Shown here piece by piece: positions 37,703 to 50,921 of a stretch of 64,000 nt of DNA. The position numbers were made by a program, and so were the translations under genes. The notes under the pieces are model-generated. The model saw only the letters and a list, made by a program, of their open reading frames with translations, was not told the origin of the DNA and searched no databases. The number at the start of each line of letters is the position of its first letter. Position 1 is the first letter of the stretch. The stretch is taken from assembly GCA_019914995.1 (NCBI GenBank), contig CM034142.1:2871031-2935030 (forward strand), read 5' to 3'. The DNA is from Acanthochlamys bracteata (Eukaryota; Streptophyta; Magnoliopsida; Pandanales; Velloziaceae).

Positions 37703-38398
37703 CATAAGTTAGTAGGACTGATCCGATCCATTGTTGCATTTTTGTCCTTGTAGAAATATAGAAATCAAATACTAAGCTAATGCTTTAGTAAACTTAAACG
37801 GTGCATCTACTATTTCACCTCACTAAGAGGGCTCATTCTTTCTCTTTCTTTTGCCTCCCCCAGATAGTTAGGAAATGCTGGTAAAGAGTAGCCGATGCGA
37901 TGTCGTTCTTCAGATCTACGAATAGACTGGTATATAGTCATCTCTTGTACTTCGTCATCTTGAACATAGATGGTACTGTAACGTTGATAGACTTGTACTA
38001 TTCTTAATTATGTATTTGTTTAGAGTATATTTTTTAGGCCTTGTAATAATAAATTGTGAATTAAGTTTTTTTCTTCACTTATAAATATTAATGTGAATGC
38101 TTGTTATGGTAATCACTTAAGTTTTCCACTTAAGTTTGTAGGGGAGGTTCTCTTAAAATTTCGGAGTACTTCAGCATATTCTAAATTTTAAATTAGGTTG
38201 AATCCAATATTAAAGAGGCTTATTGGACTGAACGGAGTTTGAATTTGACTTGAGTTTGATTTAGACTAGTGCCGGTCATGATCCCGAATCAGAGCATGAC
38301 ATATATGCAAGTTAGAGGGAAGGTTTTATTCTCCCCATGCAAGGAACTTCTGTAAGGCACTCTGAACATGTTTCAATTGGCCAAAACCTGTATGGTGA

Positions 38399-40675
38399 TG
38401 TATTAACCTAGGACTACAAGCTAGTGGGCCAAGTTGAAATCAATTTTTTAATATAGCTTTTCTTATCTTTTAGAGCTTTCTTTTTATTATTATATTTTGA
38501 AATCTCTCCTTATTTTTCTCTTCCCCAACATAAACACCCCCCCCGCCCCCCCCCTCATGCTGGGTGCGATCGTCCAATCTTCACTGTCTGCTGACTCACT
38601 CTTTCTTTTTCGACCTCTTCCTCATATTTCGCGTCACTTATACCAATGTTGCTGTCACCTGGTGGATCCATTTCTCAAATTGCAGCTCTGATTGAAACCC
38701 TAGGTTACGCCGGAGCTTTTTACCAAAAAATTGACCTTGCAGTGCCACAAGCGTCCTTCTCCCTACCTGCCTATTGCTGCCTCCTTACTATTGCATCTGA
38801 ATTCCAGCACGTGAGTGAGGATGCGAGATTTACCGAGCTGCTACGAGATCGTCCAATTGAGGCTGCAGGCATCTCTTTTTTGGCTTTGTCATCCTTCCTA
38901 TCAGAATCTTTTGCTATTGTTGCTTCTTTGGGCAGCGTGAAACTGCCCTCTGGTTGGAAACCTAAAGTAACGTCAGAAACCATCGTGCCGGTGGGATCAT
39001 AGTCTAGGTGAGTTTTGATGCTCTCCTGTGTCCATTGAGCTTGTTACTGAGTCATTGAGTGATCCTTCTTATCTTCGGTGTTGTTCGAATGAATAATCCG
39101 CAAATTCGTTGTTGTGTTGCAATGAGGATTTGAGCACGGTTTGTCTCCTTTGATTCAGTAGACTTTCCTGAAGCGCTACTACTAGAACTAGTATTTATGA
39201 TTGATTTTGAGTATTAAATGGTGTCAAATGTTAGTTTTTGATGAGCCTTAGCATTAGGCGATTGTATTTTTATCAATAATGTTTCATCAAATTGAATGCA
39301 GCAATAGTATTGCTAGAATCCGATTTAAATGTTAGGTTAGTAAGAGTAATAGTATTGTTAGAGTAAGTTATGAAGCATGCAAATGTAATGTAACTGTATC
39401 TGTATATGTATCAAGATTGAGAGCATTAGACAAGTGATTCGGTTTAGAGTCAACTTGTGGATTCAAGAGAAGTATGGGCATTAAGTGAGGGTTACCGTGC
39501 AATTGCTTACTTAAATTATCGCTAGATTTTCGGCACAGATAATATCTCTCTTAACTCTCCGGCATACTATGCCACTTTCTTTGCATGACTTCGGTTAGTC
39601 CCTTATGATGGCATAATCATTATGATGCATGTTTCTTGGAGAACGATAAATATTTGTGATAGTTAGAATAATAATTTTGATTACTGCAATTGCGTTTGAT
39701 TTCAATAGTATGTGAGCATTATTTGAGAATTAGATCTATGCATTTCATATATGATATAAAAATGAGATTGATACGTTTCTGTTATGTTTTGCCTAAAGGG
39801 ACAATGATTGATGACGAAGATTTGATAAGTTTTATATATGTGATTTGAGAATGATTGATACAATCCTAATATGCTTTCACCTGATAAGCTAATGATTTAC
39901 ATCTAGTGAAATTATGAGTTTTGAGTAAAATTGTATTGATTGATGCATATGTGTATTTTGTAATGTTCAGATGCTTGCATTGCATTGAGGTAGGCGAGAG
40001 TCAGAGACTGAGTTCAATATTCTTCTCTCCTCTTTGGTTTGTGTATAGGTCAGGTGCAGGCCCATGCACGTTAGGGTGGTACCACGGCACACGGGTTGGA
40101 TATGTGGATGAGCTGGTGACGCGGTCTTACTTGGATTAGGTTTCCTGACTCTCTGACAGGTATTGATTATTGAGGAATATTGTTTTGCTTACGGAAGGGT
40201 TTGAAATCATGATCTTCAATATTTTTATTACTTTATATATTATTTATAAATTGTCTATCTATTTATTAATTTACGATCTAGCATGTTGTCTTTTTACTCA
40301 TTTATACTTACTTTCATTCACTATTTATCTATTTAAATTGTAAGGTATATGTATATACTTAAGGTATATAAAATACTTATTTCAATTCGGGTTTATTCTA
40401 TGATCTTAGTTTGTTGCATTTTGCATTGCATATAACTATATCCTTCCTTCCGAGGATTTAGTCAGTATGGGACTGTCAAGACTCGATAGGATTGATTCGA
40501 TCAACTTTTTGAATTTTTTGTATGTGTAAAAAGGTAGAGTTTAAAATATTAGGTAATACATTAAGAACCATATATTATTTTACCTCACTGAGACTGAACT
40601 CATTCCCCCCCCCTCCCCCCTCCCCCTCTTTAAAGGTTAGTTAGAGGGAAGCGAATATAACAAAGTAGCCCCCAA
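38399..40675 (+). mobile_element. LTR-like unit E, left end intact, right end lost
   Basis: Starts TGTATTAACCTAGG with a GC-rich leader (38,540-39,007; a 118-codon open frame at 38,646-39,002 is part of it and resembles no protein). Donor TCTAG|GTGAGT is at 39,008. Stem-loop H3 is at 39,491-39,543 and H1 at 40,460-40,474; only a weakened form of H2 is present near 40,069-40,086. The block ACCTCACTGAGACTGAACTC at 40,581 corresponds to the one before the acceptor in A-D. After about 40,675 homology stops and no GTGACA end or matching GGTGA duplication was found, so the 3' part is deleted or replaced. Poly-C tracts at 38,537-38,554 and 40,606-40,626 are peculiar to this unit. Confidence 0.65.
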
Positions 40676-43590
40676 GCTTATGGAACGTATACATATATAT
40701 GTGCTAAAAGATGGCCCTTATCTTAGGTCCCAAGCTATGGAGTAGTTTGTGGCTGCTTCTTTGCTTTCTTGGTTTACCACTCATGATCTTGTGCTGAAGG
40801 TCTTGACAAACTCAAAATTGTCCCTTGCTTTTGTCCGTTTATCATGATTGTGTCAACTCTTTAATTAGTTGTTGCTCATACGACTCATTCATTTCGTATG
40901 CAAAGTTACAATAAAAGCTAAGTTGAAGTGTTTTGGAAGGGTGGCTTTGCAGGACTGCAGTCGAAGTGTTCATTTCGTATGCTGGTTGATCAGCATCTTG
41001 AGCAAGCACCTGGTTTAAAGCTCAGTATGAATTCTGAGCTTCATATGAATGAGGGAACAGTTTGATGCTTATTGAGGTAATTTCCAGTTTAACATAATGA
41101 AAGTTAAACAAAAGTTTCTTTTGTTTGTTTATAAGAAATTGTTGCTCTTTTACGATTTAGTTTCTTAGTGTGTTGTTATCTTCAATAAGTGTAGTTGGAC
41201 GTAAATGTGAGGTTTTAGGTTTTCCTTGCCTATTTTTTGCTTGAAGCAACAGGAAAAGTTGTCGATAGATCATTCAGGTGGTGACGTCAATTAGTATATT
41301 GAATATTAGAATGCTAAAGTCGATATTAAGATGGTCTTCTAAATTTCAATAACCTCCACGTCTGCATTTCTGCATAGAATTGAGCTCCGCAACTTTTGGC
41401 AAAAAGGTTGAGGATGCAGCTAGTATCCAGTTCAATATTTCAAAACTATCGTTGGCTGGCCTTTCGAAGAATTTCACTGATATCTAAGCCTGTATTTTTG
41501 TTATTCCCGTATATCATAGGAACTCAGTTCTAGATGGTCACGTCTTTAGTCTTGAGGTTATGTTAATTCTTCTTATTCGTTCCGTCAGATGATTGAGGAA
41601 AATTACTAGGGATGATTTTTTGCAATGAAGGAACAGAGAAAGTAAGATTTATGTAATATACATTTCTAGGTAATACAAATGATGGAAGGCAAATCTGCGC
41701 TTCTGCTTTATGCATAAATTTTGGTAGAGTTTTGGAGGTTGGCTTTCCCCTTTAGCAAAGTGAACGAAATCTCAGTTTTAGGTACCGAGTCTTATGCAAA
41801 CTGGTATGTAGGGAAGACGTAGATGAATGCCACCATAGAAAAGACAATGGAAATGGTCCATCTAAGAAATCTGTGAATGTTTTGCAGCACAGTTGCGGCA
41901 TATTCAACAACTCTCTTAATTACTTTTCTAACTTCAACCTGGTGAAGAATTTTCCCATGCATCTCTTCTGAAAACTGCATGCAAGAGAAGGTCTGCATCG
42001 AGTCACCAAATTAAGAGCAATAAATACTGTAGCATATGAATATTATTAAAAAGAATGCTTGATGTATAAACAAGAATTTGCTAGCGGTTCACTTACGCGA
42101 TAATTTTTGCCGAAACTTTTTTAAGCTTAACACAGCAAAATTCTGCTTAAATAGTTTACAAAATATAAAATTTTACTCATGGCAAGGTTTCATAAAATCA
42201 AATGTTGCTAAACCATCTCAAGGTTGGCAACGCAACTCTTGTGAGTTTTATTTTTTTTATTTGATAACCCAAAGCTTAAGTAATAATATGGTAAGCTGCC
42301 ATTAGCTCAAGTAAATTTAATTGATTTAGATGATTATTTAAATTATTTCATGTAAGATGTTTTAAATGAGAGACCATTATCACGCTGAAGTGTAATCATC
42401 CAATATTCTTGCTAATAAATGAAGTTATAGCGATGAGCTACTTTAGTTAGTATCTCCGCTCTGCTAGTTTGGCAAAATTCATGTCTTTCCTCATCCTAGT
42501 GTGTCTCTACTTGTCAACCTGCTTCAAGTTATATAGAAGGCATCTCAAAACTAACTATCATGGATTTTCTTGTACTTCTTTTTGTAGGCTACTAAAATAG
42601 TTAACTAAGAAATATGTTCTTTTAATATTTAATTACCAACCACCATTCTTTTAATTGAATTAACCTGAAATTGTCATTCTATTCATCATTTTAAATAAGT
42701 ATTTTGCTTGCAAATTTCAAAATATGTGTCCAAAACTCTTCTTTTTGGTAGGTCGAGTATTTTATTTATTCTAGGATTTAATAGTATCCAATATCATCTA
42801 CATGTGTGCATTTTGTTTTGTATTTTTATTGCAAATGTGTTTGTAGTTACTCTAAATTATTGTTTTGCAGCGCCGTTGTTTATGCTGTACTGCTGCATTG
42901 TATTGGAGCATCCGTGCGAGGAACAATTCAATTGCCTAACATTAGGATGCTCTGAATTTTCATATTTGGAATGGGTGACTCTGTTTTTTTAATTAATATT
43001 TCAAATAATATAAACGAATGGATAGAGCTAAGTAGTAAGTCAATTCTATTCTTTACTTTCAGATTCCTCTAATGATTGAAGTACTGGTAGCAGCGTTCTC
43101 GCAAGTAAATGTGCCTGATAGCATCTATTGGATCCTCCAAATTATAACTTCGGTACCATTTTGTAATGAAAGTAAACGTACCATTGTCATGACATCAAGA
43201 AACCATAGTTTTGAAATTTCTCTTTCAACTATACTTTTTGCCTAAAGTGTCCCTTATCTTTTTGGAGATTTTTTTTCTATTTTAGATCAACGTGCGATCA
43301 TATAAGTAGTTGAATTTCTAAAGTACGCTTTTGTAGGTGGGCATATGTGTAATATTTTATTTTCTAATGAAGTTTACTTGTTGGATCTTTCGTGCATGTC
43401 AAAAAATTAGAGCTAATTTTTTTAAATGTTTTAAAAATATTTTTTCTTTTAAAAAAATCCTCCTTTCATAAACATTTTCAAAAATGCCCTAAGTGCTAAT
43501 AAAACTCTTTTGTTTTTATAAAGTGTTCTTACCTTGTTAAGAGTTTCCTTCTTCTGCAAAGATTCTTTTCATGTTTAATTGAAATTTATC
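40676..43590. other. Non-coding or unassigned region before the gypsy element
   Basis: No gene recognised. A minus-strand open frame at 41,792-41,998 ends in a hydrophobic stretch (WTISIVFSMVAFIYVFP) that could span a membrane. A + strand stretch at 42,870-42,945 follows a good acceptor (TTGTTTTGCAG) and reads AVVYAVLLHCIGASVRG. Both could be relics of an unidentified gene or chance. 43,390-43,500 is AT-rich and MITE-like. Confidence 0.35.
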
Positions 43591-43874
43591 TAAGGATCAT
43601 AATCCATTGATTATCTTCTCACCAAAGCCACCAACCGTAAGTCTTCTTCTTCTCGGGCCAATCGGAATCTGTTGCACCAGCAGCTCGCCCAAAGTGCACA
43701 ACAAACAGACATGTTGAATGTCTGGGATGCACAACTTGAGGCCAGCCATATGCAGAGCAAATGTTGTATCAGTCATGCTTCTTACAAAATTTCGTAGCAA
43801 GAATTACCATAAGTGAATTCTTGTATAGGAAGGTAGTTGTCATGAATAAAGGCGAAAATTTCCTAGGGTAGCAC

Positions 43875-45165
43875 CTACTAGTGTTCGTCCTTATCATTAC
43901 CCTCACATTCAAAAGGTAAAAATCGAGCGCATCGTGCAGGAGATGCTTCAACAAAGGATCATCAGACCAAGTAATTTTGCATTCATTTCACCTGTTTTAC
44001 TCGTCAAGAAAAAAGATGGCACTAAGGCATTTCTACTTCGATTATCGTGCTCTAAACTCTATTACAATCAAGGACAAATATACAATCCCAGTTATTGACG
44101 AGTTACTCATCGAGTTACATGGTGTGAAGATTTTCTCCAAAATTGACTTGAAGTCTGGCTACCATCAAATCCGCGTGAAAGAAACTGATACTTACAAGAC
44201 GGCTTTACGGACTCACGATGGCCATTATGAATTTCTAGTGATGCCTTTTAGCTTAACTAATGCTTTTGCTACTTTCCAAGCCTTAATGAATGATGCATTT
44301 CGCCCTTATCTATGACGATTTGTCCTTGTCTTCTTTGATGATATACTCGTCTACAGCTAATCGTGGCAGGAGCATTTACAGCACCAACCATAGTTTTTTC
44401 TGTTTTGCAAGATCACAAATTATATGCAAATATGGGCAAATGCAAGTTTTGTTGCACCCCGTTGGAATATTTAGTACATTTGGTGTCCGAAGGTAGCACT
44501 CTGCTGAACCCGCCAAGATTCAAACTATGCTGGATTGGCCGATTCCAACTTCTGAAACAAGTGCTGCGTGGTTTTTTAGACCTTACTAGCTTTTATCGAA
44601 GATTTGTTCGCAACTACGGGCATATCGCAGCCCCCTTGATGTCACTCCCAAAAAAAGATTCCTTTGACTTGCCCTCTGAGGTAGAGACGGCATTTCAACA
44701 ATTGAAGCTTGTCATGAGCTCCACTCCAGTATTGGCAGCATCAAATTTTTCCGAACCTTTTATGGTAGAAACTGTTGCCTCTACTAAAGGCTTGGTTGCG
44801 GTGTTATCTCAGGATGATAAACCTATTTCTTCAGTAAGACACTCTCCCCCACAGCGGCAGCTAAGTCCACCTATGACAAGTAATTGCTAGCTTTAGTTCT
44901 TTTTGTCTAAAAGTGGCGCCCTTACTTGCTCGAATACTGTTTTATCATCAAGATTGATTACCTCAGTCTTAAATACCTATTGGAACAACGCTTACATTCA
45001 CTAGCACAACAAAAATGGCTAATTAAGTTAATGGGCTTCAACTACCAAATTGTCTGCCACGCTGGCCGTGAAAATGTGGTAGCTGACGCTTTATCGAGAT
45101 GCTCCGAAGTTATATGCGCTGCAATATCAATTCTCCATTCTCCATTTTGGGATGACTTGCAATGA
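43875..45165 (+). pseudogene. Ty3/gypsy pol: reverse transcriptase and RNase H, broken
   Basis: RT copies RNA into DNA and RNase H removes the template. Visible RT blocks are [20 protein letters not shown], a one-base frameshift, [22 protein letters not shown], then the catalytic FFDDILVYS (44,320-44,360, in another frame, followed by a stop). RNase H follows: FLDLTSFYRRFVRNYGHIA, the FMVET region (the family usually has VETDAS; here VETVAS, so an active-site Asp is lost), DYLSLKYLLEQR and HAGRENVVADALSRC. VVADALSR is the gypsy RNase H C-terminal signature. At least three frame changes and several stops make it inactive. The block order RT, RNase H, integrase places it in Ty3/gypsy, probably a chromovirus-like clade, though no chromodomain was seen. 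Confidence 0.88.
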
Positions 45166-45419
45166 GCTCAACAAGCCGACCCTCACTCTGCAAGTCTCTT
45201 CTAGCAAGCTTCCACTGGTATGCACCGTACCCTATCCACTAAACATAGTTTCTTATTATATAAAGGATGAATTTGGGTTCCACCAGATCACTCTTTGCCG
45301 CCAGTTGCTATTTGATGCTCATGTTTCTGCATTTGGAGGACGGTGGCCATTTTCGTACATACAAACGTATCGCCCAGCAATTCTATTGGCCCGGGCTCTC
45401 TAAAGATGTCCTTCGTTAA
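45166..45419 (+). pseudogene. Gypsy integrase, N-terminal part, cut by unit B
   Basis: The open frame from 45,152 reads ...LLFDAHVSAFGGRWPFSYIQ then TYRPAILLARAL. It corresponds to the His-His-Cys-Cys zinc-binding region of gypsy integrases (family: AHxxxxGGHxGxxRTYxRL...FYWPG), with the second His replaced by Arg. Unit B was inserted at 45,420, duplicating GTTAA, and the rest of integrase resumes at 48,836. Confidence 0.75.
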
Positions 45420-46063
45420 TGTCACGACCTGACCTAAGCCATGACCGGCATTGGACTAAACCAAACCCAAGCGAAAACTCAAACAAAGTCCAGCCCAATA
45501 AGCCTACAAGAATTGACTTCAAAATAATACGTGTAAAAGTATTAAAAAAATTTCGACAGAACCTTCTCTGAAATATCAAGGGAAAACCTAATTGAAATGA
45601 ATTAAAATCACAATATCACAAGTTCTTAAAAAACTATACCAAGACAAAATAAAAACACGCAGAAAACTTAATAGCTTTTACAACCGCTACCTGCGGTAAT
45701 AAATCTCAATAAAAATGAGAAAACTTAATAAATCAACAATCGGGCACCAAGCCGATAATTTACAAAATAATAATAAGAATAAAACAGTCCATCTAGTGTT
45801 ATAGAGCCAACTAAATAAAATACGACAACATGCTGACATACCCTTGATGCGTCACTCCACTCCGCAATAGTGTGATCCACTAATCTTCAGCTAAACTTTG
45901 CATTATCTGGGGGAGGCAAAGAAAAAAAAGGCTGAGCCCAATCTCAATGAGGTAAAAATCAGAATGCACCATTTAAAACTTCTAATGCGTTACCTAATCG
46001 TTATCTTCCTACTCTACATGTCACAAATGTATCGATAGAGCAGAGCTTGCCTTACCTAGTTCC

Positions 46064-46085
46064 TAGGTCGTCCCATACCGACCTA
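46064..46085 (-). other. Conserved hairpin H1 in unit B, 7-bp stem
   Basis: TAGGTCG, loop TCCCATAC, CGACCTA: a perfect 7-bp stem with an 8-base loop, the longest H1 stem in the family. Confidence 0.65.
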
Positions 46086-46820
46086 ATCCTAGTAAGAACA
46101 TAGATACGGAAAGCATGACAGGCAACGCAAACCCTTTCCTTGTAACAATTAAGTATACTATATGAGTTCTCAATTCTTACATATTCATATTCATACACGC
46201 ATAATAAATATACAAGCATAAATCCTGATGTTATCTACATATATGCATATGTCTATCATTACGAATAATATAATATAGTTCATTCACTCGAGCATACTAC
46301 ATATAATGTGTCATGCACCAAGGAGTTAAAGTCATATAATCAAATGATAAGGCGGGATCATGTCTCCAACTCGCATTATAATGCTATCAACATACACACA
46401 TGTAAGCGAGCGGAAATGTAAGCTAGATACATTGTATGCCTCAATTAAAGACTTATGCATTTGCGTTAACATTTCTTGTATAGCAAGTTATCCAAAAATA
46501 TGCATACGTAATTACATGTAATATATATCACGGATACCAGTATTATCTATATGTATGATTATGCATGCATAAGTATCTATATCTATGATCTATTATTTGT
46601 CAACAATTGAAATGGTGTAAAAGGTCAATGCATGTCTATAACATCTATATATGTCATCATGCAAGCAGATGCATCTATCTACATGACGTGACACTAATCA
46701 GGAAATCAGGATAATAATCATAAAACAAAGAGCAAAATCCAATCTCCAGCTCAACCTACCAACCATGCTACTCCTGCCTCGGCGAGGTATAACCATCCCG
46801 GGTGATCGAACCAGATGGGT

Positions 46821-46838
46821 CGTGGTATCGCCCCCACG
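46821..46838 (-). other. Conserved hairpin H2 in unit B
   Basis: CGTGG, loop TATCGCCC, CCACG, followed by CGCATGGGCC, which is also conserved in unit A. Confidence 0.6.
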
Positions 46839-47753
46839 CGCATGGGCCTAACAATACTATGGCCATAGGTGGGTGCCCGCCCCACACCCACTGGGGTCCT
46901 GATCTCAGCCCCTGACTCGCCTGCCTTGTGCAGCGCGAGTGTCTATGCATAATAGGTCAATCAAATCTGAGCCCCTACAGGCATTAGTCATAGGTCATAT
47001 GCATATTCACATGGTGAACCAGGCTTAAAAGCCTCTACCAGGTTTCAATCACGATCAATGTTCATCCACGTGTAGGTATACAAATGTCACATACTCTATG
47101 CTTGCAATTCATATGCAAACAATATGTGAAGTCACTTTCACATATCTAAGATTACTATGCATCATGGTTACAATAATCACCATTCTTGATGAGCATACTT
47201 TACAAGTGAAAAGTGTATTCAATGCAGAACCCCATATGGCATACGCAATGGTGCATGAAATTTAATTCTATCACTTGTTTGCAAAATCATTCGAGTCACG
47301 TATATACTAATTAGGCATGCTAAGCCATTTACTAATGACATACTGATACACTTGTGATATGATTATTATGCACATATGTCGCTCTAAGCATGCTAATACG
47401 TTAGATTTAAGGCTTCTAGTAGCTTAGGATATGTCATAACTTGATATAGAGTTAAAATATTTAGATCTAGCCATTTTAATAGCATAATACCATTGTCAAG
47501 TTTACATGCTATGCAATATAGACGACATCCTATAGATCTTATATACTTGCATATCACAAATTTTAGATTATAACATACAAATATGGTATTCTCATCAATC
47601 ATACAACTTACTTTGTTTCTAGCATGCCCCTTATAATTTCTATCGTTATCATGACCTTATACAATTATACATGCACAAGCACTTTATAGCATGAACGATC
47701 AATCATATTATGCACTGAATGTGACAAATCATGCCGGAGTTTTCAAAGCAGAT

Positions 47754-47806
47754 GTTACTTGCGTTAAAAATCTAACGATAAGCTAAGAAAAAAAGACGCA
47801 AGTAAC
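47754..47806 (-). other. Conserved stem-loop H3 in unit B, 11-bp perfect stem
   Basis: GTTACTTGCGT (47,754-47,764) pairs with ACGCAAGTAAC (47,796-47,806) across a 31-base loop. The position about 0.4 kb inside the donor is shared with the other units. Confidence 0.65.
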
Positions 47807-48840
47807 CCTCACCTGTATGTCCATATAATCTCTTAATTTCTATGGCTATCATCAACTTGGATATCCAAGATGCTCATCAAGTCCTATAATATACACGAAA
47901 AAGATCACCATCCCATCCTGATAACATAAACTAATTCACAATCTTAACACGCAACTAAAACCCATTTAACTCAACAAGCTCTAAAGCACAATCGAACCAA
48001 GATCCATTATTAACTATTTAATCCATTCAATCAATAACTTATAAATCGTAATACTCGACTAATACTAAAACTAGCGGGTACAACGGCTCACCAAATCAAA
48101 GCAAGTCGAACTCCTCAACAGCCTCGCGTCTCAATGGCGAACTCGTCGATTTTCGACCCAAACAACACCTATAACGGAACGGTTTATCCAAAGGCTCAAG
48201 GACAAAATCAACCGACACTAGAAATATTATAACTTACCTTGGCCGCGGGTCTCGCCGGATTCCGGTCAGAGGGGAATTTCATGCGGCAAAGGGACAGCAA
48301 CAATAACGGAATCCAATGAGAAGGACAGTGAAGCCAAAGGAGAACGCCGGCGGCCGAAATCGGTAAAATAATGTCCGCCGAGGAGCTCTTTTGCAATCAC
48401 ATACGGGGGCTAGAAATCATTAAAATCGAGGGAGGAAAAAGCATCAACAAGGTAAGAAGATGGTCTCCGATAGCTCAGCTCGAGCAGTTCGCCGGCGAGA
48501 AGCTCCGGCGAAGTTAGGGTTTTGTAATGATGCACGGCCAAGCACGACGACATGCTTGAGGGATGGTGAATAGCAACAACAGCAACATAAAAAGGCTAAA
48601 AGATGGCCAGAGATGAGGAAGTAGGTATTACATGCAGGATGGGGGTGATTAAGTGTGGTACGGGACACGGGAGGTAGCGGCCGAGCGGGGGAGAAAGCAA
48701 AAAGGAAGAAGGAAAGAATTATGTAAGGGATGAGATAAGATTAAGCCTAATAAACATATGAGGTTACATGGGCTTCATACTCATTTGTAATGGGCTTGAA
48801 CTTACGCTTAGTCCAATAGGTTTTGGGATATTACAGTTAA

Positions 48841-49838
48841 ATCAACAGCTGCAACACTTATGCATGAGCTAAAACTGAAAGCCTCCGGCCAGCTGGGTTG
48901 TTATAACCCTTGTCAATTCCAAGTGCTATTTGGTCGGATATTTTTATGAATTTCATAAAAAGTTGACCATCTTCTGAGGGCTATGATGTTATCTTAGTTG
49001 CTGTGGATCGCCTCACCATATGCTCACTTTATCGCCCTTCGACATCCATATTCTGCCTAACAGGTCGCTTGGAATCGTATGAACGGATGGCCAAATAGAT
49101 GGCTAACCGAGATTGTCAATCGTGGCTTGGAATCGTATTTACGTTGTTTCGTTGGTGAGCAACTGAAGCAATAGGTTCGCTGGCTCCATTGGGCTGAACA
49201 TTCATACAACACTCGTGTTTATTTTGCAACAAAGACAACACCTTTTGAAGAAGTCTACAGAAGACCTCCACCACCTGCATAATTTCTTTTGCTACTGGAC
49301 CTATTCGTTCATATGAACTTGGGGCACAATTGCGTGAACTTGATGAGATTTTATGTGATCTAAAGACTCATTTGTACCATGCACAGTCATGCATGAAACA
49401 ATAAGAAGACGGGCATTGCAAGGATAAACAATATCATGCAGGTGATATGGTATTTCTGAAGTTACAACCTTACTGTCAATCATCCATTGCGGAACACCGT
49501 AATAGGAAGCTTCGGCACCTTTCTTTTGTCCTTTTCGCATCATTGAACGTGTGGGCCAGGTCCCCTACCGCTTGGATCTACCACATAGTTCACGCATTCA
49601 TTTAGTCTTCCACATGTCTCAACTCAAAGATGGACGCTTTGCACAATCGGATGGACGCTTTGCACAATTGGAGTTCTCCGCTTGGCTATCACTAGAGGAT
49701 ACACCCACTATAGGTATATCCACCACTCAAGGTTTCGAGGACGAGCACATCCTTCATGGGGAGGGGAATGATGCACCAGCAGCTTGGCCAAAGCGCACAA
49801 CAAACAGACATGTTGACTGTCGAGAATGCACAACTTGA
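48841..49838 (+). pseudogene. Gypsy integrase catalytic and C-terminal region, broken
   Basis: Continues the integrase cut at 45,419. Recognisable pieces in shifting frames are YDVILVAVDRLT (48,980 region), the core relic LESYLRCFVGEQLKQ, stop, VRWLHWAEHSYNTRVYFATK, TTPFEEVYRRPPPP (49,115-49,275), and at 49,551-49,838 VGQVPYRLDLPHSSRIHLVF, HMSQLKDGRF. These match the C-terminal part of Ty3/gypsy integrases, which insert the DNA copy. The segment with the first catalytic Asp residues is shortened and stops are frequent. GRFAQSDGRFAQ is a local 18-base duplication. Confidence 0.8.
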
Positions 49839-50921
49839 GGCCAGCTATATGCATAGCAAATATTATATCAATCATGCCTCTTACTAGAAGTAAAAGATCA
49901 CAACAAAATGTAACACCCCATATAAATCCAAGACTAAGCCCACTAGAACATAAAGCCCAAAGCACTCCTATTTATTTTTTTCCTTACTCCTAAGCTTTCT
50001 AGTATTTCCCTCTTAATTTTCTTCTCTCGACCCCGACTCCTCCTTGCCTGCATCCGTCTCCCACGCGTCACTCCGGCCGGCGACCATCCTCTTCAGCTTA
50101 GCTCTTTCATTCTTCCCCCTTCGTTGCCCTTCTCTCCTTATCGGCGTGCTCGGGCGAGTCGATTCACCCACTCGTCTATGGCGGATGAAAACCCCCAACT
50201 CCGATCGGGTGCTCGTCGGCATTTCGACGGCGACGACTTGCTGGGAACTCTTTTCTCTTCTCGCTATGGCTCTTCCTTCGCTCAATTTCGGCGATTCATC
50301 TCCGGCGAACAACTTGTGGGAGCTTTGCGCGGGTGCGTCGATCCGCCTGTTTTCGGCCACCGGCGTCCTTTGCCGGCTTCTCCATGTTGCTTCTTCGGTT
50401 ACACTTTAACCGCTGCACCTTCTAGATGCTTGAATGTCGACTCCGGCAGAAACTCTAATTCGCCGGATTCCGGCAGGCCGGCAGACCCCAAGCTTAGGTG
50501 GGTTTGATATTCTTTCGCGTCCCTTAAGCATGCTTTTGAGCCACTGAGTCATCTTTTTTACCCCAGGCGTTCTTGGATCAGAAATTGGCGAGTTCGTCGT
50601 CATGTTACAGCGCCGATTTGGATTTAGGATCGATCCTTGATTCGGTAAGCTTTCCAAACCTGCAAGACTTAGCACTAGTCAAGTAATATAAGTTATTGAT
50701 CGTGAATTTAATGGTTAATCATGGAAGTTGGTTTTTGATTTCGTTTTAGCGCCGGATGAGGTTTTATTATGGACTTAGATTTGTATAAGGAAATGTGATT
50801 TGGTTTTTGGTTATCAAATTAAGCAATAATGGCATTCATCTGTATTAGGAATGGACTTAGTTTTGGAACCAGTGATGCGGCTTGGTGATAACTTACGGAT
50901 TAGTGGACCTACAGGTGAAGA

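Larger units (their letters stand above)
35350..38306 (+). mobile_element. LTR-like unit D (2,947 bp) with perfect 5-bp target duplication
   Basis: The element is 35,355-38,301, flanked by TATAT on both sides (35,350-35,354 and 38,302-38,306). The left end is TATAGTACTCC, aligning with TGTAATACCC of unit A, so the canonical TG has mutated to TA. The right end is GAGCATGACA. Leader about 35,500-35,928, donor ATTACG|GTAAGC at 35,929, acceptor CTCCCCCAG ending 37,863. The leader's flank (CCTATGTGATAGGTAGTTTT at 36,097) is close to unit A, so A and D form a subfamily. No coding capacity. A two-copy tandem repeat at 36,961-37,190 lies inside. Confidence 0.85.
45415..48840 (-). mobile_element. LTR-like unit B (3,416 bp) nested in gypsy integrase, perfect target duplication
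   Basis: The element is 45,420-48,835 with GTTAA on both sides (45,415-45,419 and 48,836-48,840). + strand ends are TGTCACGACC and GGGATATTACA. The leader reads on the minus strand: GC-rich block about 48,240-48,720, donor GCCAAG|GTAAGT at 48,237 (the best consensus in the family), acceptor CTCCCCCAG at 45,907, so the intron-like body is about 2.3 kb. It holds H1 (46,066-46,083), H2 (46,821-46,838) and H3 (47,754-47,806). No gag or pol. Insertion into pol shows it moved after the gypsy element. Confidence 0.88.

Noticed and set aside
38646..39002. 118-codon open frame as a host protein
   Set aside because: It lies in the leader of LTR-like unit E, its homologues in A-D do not keep the frame, and it matches no family.
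41221..41285. Possible right end of unit E at 41,274 (TTCA followed by GGTGG, near the GGTGA flank)
   Set aside because: The length would fit (2.88 kb), but sequence between 40,680 and 41,270 does not align with the 3' parts of A-D.
41792..41998. Membrane protein exon
   Set aside because: One hydrophobic stretch, no splice context I trust and no family match; left as unassigned.
44926..45165. Open frame on the + strand as a separate gene
   Set aside because: It is the C-terminal part of gypsy RNase H (VVADALSR), not an independent gene.
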